A stretch of 5,539 nt of DNA from assembly GCA_031255075.1 (NCBI GenBank), contig JAIRTF010000030.1, forward strand, positions 1 to 5,539, read 5' to 3'. The notes under the pieces were generated by a model, which saw only the letters and a list, made by a program, of their open reading frames with translations, was not told the origin of the DNA and ran no database searches. The DNA comes from Bifidobacteriaceae bacterium. GTDB lineage: Bacteria; Actinomycetota; Actinomycetes; Actinomycetales; WQXJ01. Of the stretch, positions 1-4,121 are shown piece by piece. The first letter of the stretch is position 1. Every line of letters begins with the position of its first letter. A program made the position numbers and the translations under genes.

Positions 1-2
1 CA

Positions 3-71
3 AACCCGCAACTAATCGAACGCCGCATCGACGGACTCCATATCTCACACCGGAACTCAGGCGGCGGCTAG
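3..71 (+). CDS. Possible C-terminal tail of a gene entering from the left edge
   Basis: Reading from base 3 there are 22 open codons ending at TAG (69-71). The peptide contains IERRIDGLHISHRN and ends in Gly-Gly-Gly. About two thirds of its codons end in G or C, clearly more than in the competing frame from base 2 (open to TAA at 149-151), so this frame fits the local coding style better. An inverted repeat begins at the stop codon, as expected at a gene end. If real, the gene converges on the minus-strand gene ending at 385, which would explain the empty gap between them. No family can be assigned from so short a tail, and it may be chance. Confidence 0.3.
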   Translation, partial: NPQLIERRIDGLHISHRNSGGG

Positions 72-90
72 CCCATACCGCGCCTATAAC

Positions 91-109
91 GGCCCAATTC
101 TACTGGGCT
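91..109 (+). terminator. Candidate terminator hairpin, left convergent gap
   Basis: GCCCA (92-96) pairs with TGGGC (104-108) around a 7-base loop, with one possible G-T pair outside. It starts 20 bases after the TAG at 69-71. No T-run follows, so it is not a textbook intrinsic terminator; hairpins without a T-run are common downstream of actinobacterial genes. The right arm can alternatively pair with TAGCCCA at 69-75. Confidence 0.25.
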
Positions 110-110
110 A

Positions 111-384
111 ACCCCACCACGCTCCACAGAAAAATGCACGCCGCCCTATAAACACCTGGCACGCCCAGTTGCCACATCGCTGTCAGATGGCAGTGCTACC
201 TACAGACGCATCTGGCGACCTCCGCCGCGCAGGGCAGTCCGATGCCGCGCCAGCGGTCTCCTTGCCCGCGGAGTGTCGTAATGGCTGGCCAGAGCCGGCG
301 AGAGGGTTCTCCAAGCGCTCGGCCGATCGCGCGGCATCGGCAGCGATGGTCTATGTCACGCTGGGGAGGCCGACCTCTTGGCGC
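111..384. other. Non-coding convergent gap
   Basis: No convincing gene is visible on either strand. The plus-strand frame open from 169 runs on as the antisense of the gene at 385-966 and its first part resembles no known protein style. Minor items are a 6-bp inverted repeat CAGATG (184-189)/CATCTG (209-214), a direct repeat GCACGCC at 136-142 and 160-166, and A/T-rich hexamers TATAAC (85-90, just before this stretch) and TATAAA (147-152) that look like -10 boxes but lack a credible -35 partner or a downstream gene. No tRNA T-loop signature was found. Confidence 0.4.
322..341 (-). terminator. Candidate terminator hairpin after the 385-966 gene
   Basis: GCCGAT (322-327) and ATCGGC (336-341) form a perfect 6-bp stem with an 8-base loop. 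The hairpin lies 44 bases past the stop codon of the minus-strand gene. There is no T-run. In GC-rich DNA a 6-bp stem can arise by chance, so this is a weak call based mainly on position. Confidence 0.25.
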
Positions 385-966
385 CTACTTGACGCCTGGG
401 CAGCGGGCGATTTCTGCATCAATTCTCTTGGCGGTGCCAAACAGGTCGTATTTGTCTCTGGCTACGTAGAACTCCGTCATGAACTGCTCCTGCTCAGCCT
501 TGGGCATCGAGCTCAAACTGCCATCCAGGAGAATGCGGTTCATCTCAGGTTCCTCACGCACGAACGCCAGCTGCAACTCAATGTCCTTCTTGATCGATGC
601 CGGCGCCGCCTCGAGATACTGCTCGAAACGCGCCTCAATTTCTTCGACCGTGTCCGTGATGGTGAGGTCGCTGGTGACCACCGCGCAGAAATCCCGGCCC
701 TTGTTGCCTTTCCAAATCATGAAGCCGCCACCCACCGCCAGCAGGACCGCCGCTGCGGCGCCGATGATGATCAATCGCTTGCCTCTCTTGGGCGCGGCAG
801 GCGGGAGGGGAGGCAGCGGCTCTGGGGGAGTGAATTTGGGCGGCCCGAAAACGCTGCTGTCCAGGTGGCTGGGGGCGGCGGCATCGGCATCCAAGCCGTT
901 GGCGGGCTGAAACCCGGCAGGCGCGGCGGGCGGCTGGCCCGGCAGATCTGAAGTGGGCTCCGTCAT
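385..966 (-). CDS. Single-pass membrane protein of unknown function, Pro-rich N-terminus
   Basis: 193 residues, family not recognised. Residues 1-60 are rich in Pro and Ala and end in the basic patch KRGKR (60-64). A hydrophobic helix follows at about 65-84 (LIIIGAAAAVLLAVGGGFMI). Residues 85-193 form a charged, probably helical domain with only two cysteines, C94 and C189, that could form a disulfide outside the cell. The positive-inside rule predicts a cytoplasmic N-terminus and an extracytoplasmic C-terminal domain. The start is supported by a long purine Shine-Dalgarno run (971-981, GGGAGGGAGGA on the minus strand) four bases before ATG. A 190-base gap separates it from the DivIVA-like gene upstream on the same strand, so it may have its own promoter. 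It resembles the protein at 3257-3850 in size and layout. A structural or sensory envelope role is possible, but nothing visible assigns one. Confidence 0.8.
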   Translation of the reverse strand: MTEPTSDLPGQPPAAPAGFQPANGLDADAAAPSHLDSSVFGPPKFTPPEPLPPLPPAAPKRGKRLIIIGAAAAVLLAVGGGFMIWKGNKGRDFCAVVTSDLTITDTVEEIEARFEQYLEAAPASIKKDIELQLAFVREEPEMNRILLDGSLSSMPKAEQEQFMTEFYVARDKYDLFGTAKRIDAEIARCPGVK

Positions 967-1049
967 GTGATCCTCCCTCCCGAAAACCTCTGCGGCCCGG
1001 CCAGCCTAGCGCGGAGCACCGCCGCAAGAAGTGATCTCAGCGCAAACGG

Positions 1050-1077
1050 GCCGCTGTTGAACTAGCGGCGCGCCGCT
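1050..1077. repeat. Overlapping inverted repeats with 14-bp perfect palindrome
   Basis: AGCGGCGCGCCGCT (1064-1077) is a perfect 14-bp palindrome. Its left half also pairs with GCCGCT (1050-1055), giving a 6-bp stem with an 8-base loop (1050-1069). The element sits between the stop of the DivIVA-like gene (1157) and the start of the 385-966 gene (966), both on the minus strand. It could be a terminator for the former or a protein-binding site upstream of the latter. The sequence alone does not decide. Confidence 0.35.
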
Positions 1078-1156
1078 GGCTTGGCAACGGTCTTGCAGCG
1101 CCTGACTCATTTCTGCGCGCTTGGGGTCCGGCGCCAAACACAGCCACGGGCTGGCG

Positions 1157-1354
1157 CTACTGGCGGCCCTCTAGGCGAGCGACCTGCTCCTGGAGTGAGG
1201 CCACCGTGGCTTCCAGATCCTGCATGGCAGCCACCACGGCGTCGAGAAAGGCGTCAACCTCCAGCAGATCATAACCCTGGCCAAATTTGGCGATGGGGAA
1301 GACGGCGTCCGCCACTTCCTGAGAGGTGAGGCGCGGATTCAGATCACTTGTCAT
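1157..1354 (-). CDS. Small DivIVA-domain protein
   Basis: 65 residues. Residues 9-39 match the N-terminal membrane-binding domain of DivIVA/Wag31: LTSQEVADAVF, then GQGYDLLEVDAFLD, where the Gly-Tyr and EVDAFLD signature is diagnostic. Residues 40-65 form a short Leu/Val/Ala heptad-like stretch that could be the start of a coiled coil, ending in LEGRQ. DivIVA proteins recognise curved membrane at poles and septa and recruit growth machinery through long coiled coils; this protein has the targeting domain but almost no coil, so it is far shorter than Wag31 and may act as an adaptor or regulator. The frame continues upstream of the ATG at 1354, but that extension is antisense to the antitoxin gene and has no DivIVA character. 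GGAAGA (1363-1368, minus strand), eight bases before the ATG, is an acceptable ribosome binding site. It is divergent to the toxin-antitoxin pair across 88 bases. Confidence 0.85.
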   Translation of the reverse strand: MTSDLNPRLTSQEVADAVFPIAKFGQGYDLLEVDAFLDAVVAAMQDLEATVASLQEQVARLEGRQ

Positions 1355-1422
1355 AGGACCATTCTTCCAGGCGTACGCCCTACACCGTTCGGCCGACGGA
1401 CATTCCTGTCTCGCTGGCGCAA

Positions 1423-1451
1423 CGTACAACTTCGAGGCTCTGATGTACAAT
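1423..1451 (+). promoter_or_regulatory. Candidate toxin-antitoxin promoter and operator (TGTACA core)
   Basis: TGTACA (1444-1449) is the palindromic core known from E. coli YefM-YoeB operators. A near copy, CGTACA, lies at 1423-1428, exactly 21 bases (two helical turns) upstream. TACAAT (1446-1451) overlaps the palindrome and matches a sigma70-type -10 box at five of six positions. The usual -10 to +1 distance puts transcription start at G1458, the first base of an in-frame GTG. The -35 position at 17-base spacing falls on CGTACA, a poor -35 match. This is a prediction by pattern and position. A binding antitoxin would block the -10 box directly, giving simple autorepression. Confidence 0.4.
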
Positions 1452-1706
1452 CGAACCGTGATACGGATGAAGGCCGCGCAGGTGCGGCAAAACTTCGCCG
1501 AGACTCTCAGGCGGTCCCATGACGACCCGGTAGCGATCGAACGTCGGGGCAAGCTGGTGGCGGTCCTGGTCGGCGCCGACCAATTTGAGCAAATGCGGCA
1601 GGCCATGGAAGACCTGGAAGACATCGCCGCCTTTGACGCCGCCATGGCCGAAGAAGGGCCAAACCTTCCGTGGCAGCAGGCCAAGGCAGACTTGGGCTGG
1701 GCGTGA
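1443..1706 (+). CDS. Type II antitoxin, Phd/YefM-like
   Basis: 87 residues from ATG 1443. The N-terminal half has the Phd/YefM DNA-binding fold pattern: VIRMKAAQVRQNFAETLRR (residues 6-24), then DDPVAIERRGKLVAVLVGADQFE (27-49), where the RRG-K-VAVLV strand is characteristic. The C-terminal part is acidic (EDLED, AMAEEG) and ends in a flexible tail, as expected for the toxin-neutralising segment. Such antitoxins bind their toxin and repress their own operon. The start is uncertain. ATG 1443 has GAGG (1434-1437) at 5-base spacing. GTG 1458 gives 82 residues and aligns without gaps with the first 17 residues of E. coli YefM (MRTISYSEARQNLSATM against MIRMKAAQVRQNFAETL); it could be a leaderless start. 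ATG 1467 is also in frame. The stop TGA overlaps the toxin GTG by four bases, indicating translational coupling. Confidence 0.88.
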   Translation: MYNRTVIRMKAAQVRQNFAETLRRSHDDPVAIERRGKLVAVLVGADQFEQMRQAMEDLEDIAAFDAAMAEEGPNLPWQQAKADLGWA

Positions 1707-1960
1707 CCTACCGAATCGAGCTCCGGCCCGCGGCGATGCGGGCCCTGCGGAAGATCGATACGCGCGACAGAGCACGAATTCAGGCAGCTATCTCGCTGCT
1801 GGCCGTGGATCCGCGACCGCCCGGCGCCAGGACCCTGCAGGGTAGGGACGGCCTACGGGTAAGAGTCGGCAACTATCGCATTCTGTACACCGTCGAAGAT
1901 CAGGTCCTGCTGGTCGTGGTCGTAACCCTGGGGCACCGACGCGACGTCTACGAACGCTAA
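1703..1960 (+). CDS. Type II toxin, RelE/ParE superfamily
   Basis: 85 residues starting at GTG 1703, which shares GTGA with the antitoxin stop codon. A longer frame exists back to ATG 1670, but it lies inside the antitoxin and adds residues unlike the family, whose members begin as here with a strand (TYRIELRPAAMRALRKI). The order fits RelE: helix 1 at about 9-34, PRPPGARTLQG turn, then RVRVGNYRILYTV (52-64) and GHRRDVYER (77-85). R59, R79/R80 and Y83 occupy positions comparable with E. coli RelE R61, R81 and Y87, which take part in ribosome-dependent mRNA cleavage, so an mRNA interferase is more likely than a gyrase-targeting ParE. No strong Shine-Dalgarno lies at normal spacing, consistent with translation coupled to the antitoxin and lower toxin output. 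The active site looks intact. Confidence 0.88.
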   Translation: MTYRIELRPAAMRALRKIDTRDRARIQAAISLLAVDPRPPGARTLQGRDGLRVRVGNYRILYTVEDQVLLVVVVTLGHRRDVYER

Positions 1961-2018
1961 AGTCACGCCCAGCCGCCGGCGCGCCATCGCCCCTTGAGGA
2001 AACCACCGCCAAGCTTCT

Positions 2019-2035
2019 CAGCCGTCTCCCGGCTG
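2019..2035. repeat. Inverted repeat, first of three in the convergent gap
   Basis: CAGCCG (2019-2024) pairs perfectly with CGGCTG (2030-2035) around the loop TCTCC. It lies 58 bases past the toxin stop codon and could help terminate transcription from the left. No T-run follows. Confidence 0.35.
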
Positions 2036-2040
2036 GCGAC

Positions 2041-2063
2041 TGACCCGAGGCGCTCATCGGTCA
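2041..2063. repeat. Inverted repeat, second of three in the convergent gap
   Basis: TGACC (2041-2045) pairs with GGTCA (2059-2063). An inner GAG/CTC pairing (2047-2049 with 2053-2055) could extend it across a small internal loop. It starts only five bases after the preceding hairpin. Weak on its own; noted mainly because of its neighbours. Confidence 0.25.
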
Positions 2064-2067
2064 AGAA

Positions 2068-2107
2068 CCCCAGCCTTGCCTTCAGGTTGGCAAGGCACCT
2101 CTTGGGG
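2068..2107. terminator. Candidate bidirectional terminator between convergent genes
   Basis: GCCTTGCC (2073-2080) and GGCAAGGC (2089-2096) form a perfect 8-bp stem around an 8-base loop (TTCAGGTT). Outside it, CCCCA (2068-2072) can pair with TGGGG (2103-2107) across a six-base bulge. It lies 17 bases past the stop codon of the GIY-YIG gene and 107 bases past the toxin stop, so it could end transcription from both sides. There is no T-run; the evidence is perfect stem pairing plus position between convergent genes. Confidence 0.5.
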
Positions 2108-2123
2108 AGAGCGGGTGGCACAG

Positions 2124-3200
2124 TCAGGTCCAGGGGCGCTCGACTATCCGCTGGTACACGAGCCGTGTCAACTCATCGGAATGATGGCGGGCCTGCAGCG
2201 ATCCCCCAGGGCGCCGCATGATCTGAATCGCTAGCGCTCGCACTCCGGTCAGTTCTTCCTTGGACAGTCGCTGAACACCGAAGACGCCAAGTGGCATCGT
2301 AATCACGTCAACAGGCGCGATGGTGTAAGCGCGAGGATGATGACCGAATATCACGGGATGGCCATCGATCAGTTCGCAGACGTCGCTGCCGACCTCTGCC
2401 AATCCATGTGGCAACTCTCCTGCCAACAGGAATGTGCCAGGGAGAGCGTTCACGGACACCATTGGCGTCCCACCCTGACAAATTGAGCCCTCCGGGGACA
2501 GGCCCCACCGGATGGGGAAGTAGGCAAGCTCAAGTGGTCCAACATTGAGAGTTGCGAAGCGGCCACCCGCTGTCCGCGGACAATCAGACAGAGTCCAGAA
2601 GCGCTTCTCAAGCTCACAGGCAGAGGGGAGCACGAGCGCCACCAACTGCGCCAATTCATCTATGACGGCTTCCCAGATTGCGCGACCATTGCCCAGATTG
2701 GCCTGGGCGGCGCGGGCTGAGAGAAGCCGGGGCTGAGCGCCAGGCACGCGAGTTGCGGCCCTCACAAAGGACCCCAGTTCATACTTTGCACCGCCAGTCG
2801 CCCAGTGTTCCTGCATGGTCAAAGGGACTACCCCATCCAAAGCCGACGGTTCTGCATGCCCCAAGTTCCACACTCGGTTACGGAGTCTGAAGCCTTGCGT
2901 GCGTTGCTGATGAATCATGGCTCGCTCCGCAGCGTTCATCGGCCCCGCAGGAATCTGCATGAACCCGAAACCAATGATGTCGCGCCAAGCGGCGTGATGC
3001 CTTGATCTGTGCCGGTGAGACTGGAAGCGTTCGACCACGTCCGAAGCTTGGCCCACGTATCTGTCGCCGTCCGCAAACTCGAGCACGTAAATGCCCCGGC
3101 GCCCATCGGGCGCCACGAATGGTGCTACCGATTCCGCGCCGTCCAGAACCCACCACCGCAGTTCACCCAGGGGCTCGTCATCGTCCATGATTCGCCGCAT
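2124..3200 (-). CDS. GIY-YIG nuclease-domain protein with unassigned C-terminal region
   Basis: 358 residues. The N-terminal part carries a GIY-YIG nuclease domain at about 33-112: RGIYVLEF (35-42), DRYVGQASDVVERFQSHR (46-63), AERAMIHQQ (91-99) and RLRNR (105-109). The expected catalytic set is visible: Y38, Y48, R58, H62, the metal-binding E92, and N108. This fold is used by homing enzymes, UvrC, some restriction enzymes and some defence proteins to cut nucleic acid. Residues about 120-358 match no family I recognise and include a predicted helix (IWEAVIDELAQLVALV, 175-190) and a mixed region with DGHPVIFGHHPRAY (279-292). No transmembrane segment is evident. ATG 3200 is favoured by AGGG (3209-3212, minus strand) at 8-base spacing; ATG 3188 (residue 5) is the alternative. 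Its start is 56 bases past the stop of the membrane-protein gene, so they may be co-transcribed. AGA and AGG codons (R47, R65, R67, R105) hint weakly at foreign origin. Nuclease fold is confident; biological role is unknown. Confidence 0.85.
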   Translation of the reverse strand: MRRIMDDDEPLGELRWWVLDGAESVAPFVAPDGRRGIYVLEFADGDRYVGQASDVVERFQSHRHRSRHHAAWRDIIGFGFMQIPAGPMNAAERAMIHQQRTQGFRLRNRVWNLGHAEPSALDGVVPLTMQEHWATGGAKYELGSFVRAATRVPGAQPRLLSARAAQANLGNGRAIWEAVIDELAQLVALVLPSACELEKRFWTLSDCPRTAGGRFATLNVGPLELAYFPIRWGLSPEGSICQGGTPMVSVNALPGTFLLAGELPHGLAEVGSDVCELIDGHPVIFGHHPRAYTIAPVDVITMPLGVFGVQRLSKEELTGVRALAIQIMRRPGGSLQARHHSDELTRLVYQRIVERPWT

Positions 3201-3256
3201 GCGCTGAACCCTAGTTCGCCGTAAGTACGGGGGCGATGGTGGATCCGAAGGTGAGG

Positions 3257-3850
3257 CTAGTAGGGCATGTCGCAGTAGAAGCGGGCGGCGCCGCCGTCTG
3301 GGGCTTGGACTTCGAAGATGGCATCGCGGTTGAGCCAGATGGCGGCCGTGTCAGGGTCAGGCGCTTTGGGGCACGGAGCCGGAGTGGGAGATAGAACAGC
3401 GTCCTTTCCAGGCCAAGCGGACTCTCCATTGAAGCCGGCGAAGGCTTCTTCGGCGGCCTCGGCAGTACGCCACTGGCCGGCCATGAGCAGGATCTCATGG
3501 GTGCCGTCGGAGTATTTCAGGACATAGGCGTCAAAGGCCTTGGCATCCTTCCAGAGCGCATTGTCTTCTTCGCCCACCAGCACATACGCGCCAACCGTGG
3601 ACGGCATGGAGTTGTAGAAGGCGCTGCCCTCAGATCGAGGGGAAGGAGTGATGACCGGCGTGGGGGCCGGTGCGGTGATGGTTTCAGCCGGCTTGGTGGG
3701 CTTAGGATCAGACTCCTTGTCCGGGCCGATCACGAAGTAGCCCACCACTACGCCCGCCACCAGAAACAGGCCCAGCAGGCCAGCCCACACCCAGGTCATG
3801 GGACGCGGCCGGGCGTCCTTCGAGTGACGACCGTTCGATTCTTCCGTCAT
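3257..3850 (-). CDS. Single-pass membrane protein of unknown function, Pro/Thr linker
   Basis: 197 residues, family not recognised. A short basic cytoplasmic N-terminus (residues 1-18, with RHSKDARPRP) precedes a transmembrane helix at about 19-41 (TWVWAGLLGLFLVAGVVVGYF). A Pro/Thr-rich linker follows (47-73), then a compact domain (about 76-197) with repeated aromatics, MPSTVGAYVLVGEEDNALW, MAGQWRTAEAAEEAF and WLNRDAIFEV. Its two cysteines, C160 and C193, could form a disulfide outside the cell. The charge pattern predicts an extracytoplasmic C-terminal domain. ATG 3850 is supported by AAGGGAG (3860-3866, minus strand) at 9-base spacing. It is divergent to otsA and may form an operon with the GIY-YIG gene downstream. 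The lone helix has no lipobox or clear signal-peptidase site, so it is read as an anchor, though a cleaved signal cannot be excluded. Confidence 0.82.
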   Translation of the reverse strand: MTEESNGRHSKDARPRPMTWVWAGLLGLFLVAGVVVGYFVIGPDKESDPKPTKPAETITAPAPTPVITPSPRSEGSAFYNSMPSTVGAYVLVGEEDNALWKDAKAFDAYVLKYSDGTHEILLMAGQWRTAEAAEEAFAGFNGESAWPGKDAVLSPTPAPCPKAPDPDTAAIWLNRDAIFEVQAPDGGAARFYCDMPY

Positions 3851-4121
3851 TCAACCAATCTCCCTTGTTTTAGGCACCCCGCGAGGCCCACCTGGTGTAG
3901 TCCTGTCTTCGCAAGAACCTGGCGACCCCGCCACATTTGGCTAGCCCACATGGCCGCGGCGGACCGGTGAGCAGGGGTCTCCTTAAAGACTAAGCCAAGC
4001 ATCAGTTGGGCTCTGAACGGCGGCCAACCGGCCGTGCGCCGTGAGATGGCCCAGCCAAGACCGACCGTTTTTGCACTATCATTACCCACCAGTTGCCCAC
4101 TTTAGACCGAGGTGAACTTGG
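3851..4121. promoter_or_regulatory. Divergent intergenic region upstream of otsA
   Basis: This 271-base gap separates two divergent starts and should contain promoters for both. On the plus strand, TATCAT (4077-4082) matches the -10 consensus at five of six positions and would give a leader of about 33 bases before otsA; no good -35 box is seen at the matching distance. A small hairpin CGGCC-AACC-GGCCG lies at 4021-4034, upstream of the proposed start. A minus-strand frame of 80 codons (3847-4089) spans part of the gap but overlaps the start of the neighbouring gene and has no protein-like features. I see no riboswitch. Confidence 0.35.
4109..4115 (+). promoter_or_regulatory. Ribosome binding site fixing the otsA start
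   Basis: GAGGTGA is fully complementary to the 16S rRNA anti-Shine-Dalgarno region and ends six bases before ATG 4122. It supports this ATG and predicts efficient translation. Confidence 0.8.

Noticed and set aside
30..60. TTCGATT-like tRNA T-loop signature on the minus strand near the left edge
   Set aside because: The flanking bases do not form the required T-arm stem, and no acceptor or anticodon arm can be drawn.
1..151. Alternative left-edge frame from base 2 ending at TAA 149-151
   Set aside because: It is open for 49 codons, but under half of its early codons end in G or C, unlike real genes in this window; the frame ending at 71 fits better.
169..951. Long plus-strand open frame of 260 codons (and a second, 479-910) across the left gene
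   Set aside because: It is antisense to the membrane-protein gene at 385-966, which has a strong ribosome binding site, a transmembrane helix and natural composition. The antisense products show no domain and follow from GC-rich codon bias.
1326..1442. Antitoxin start at ATG 1326
   Set aside because: It would overlap the start of the divergent DivIVA-like gene and add about 39 residues absent from Phd/YefM proteins; the conserved fold begins near 1458.
1355..1684. Upstream extension of the DivIVA-like frame to 175 residues
   Set aside because: The extra part is antisense to the antitoxin gene, is Ser/Ala/Arg-rich without DivIVA features, and the ATG at 1354 has its own acceptable ribosome binding site.
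1670..1702. Toxin start at ATG 1670
   Set aside because: The added 11 residues lie inside the antitoxin gene, while GTG 1703 gives the usual RelE beginning and the classic 4-base overlap.
3847..4089. 80-codon minus-strand frame in the gap upstream of otsA
   Set aside because: It overlaps the start codon of the neighbouring gene, covers the expected promoter region, and its product has no recognisable motif or composition.
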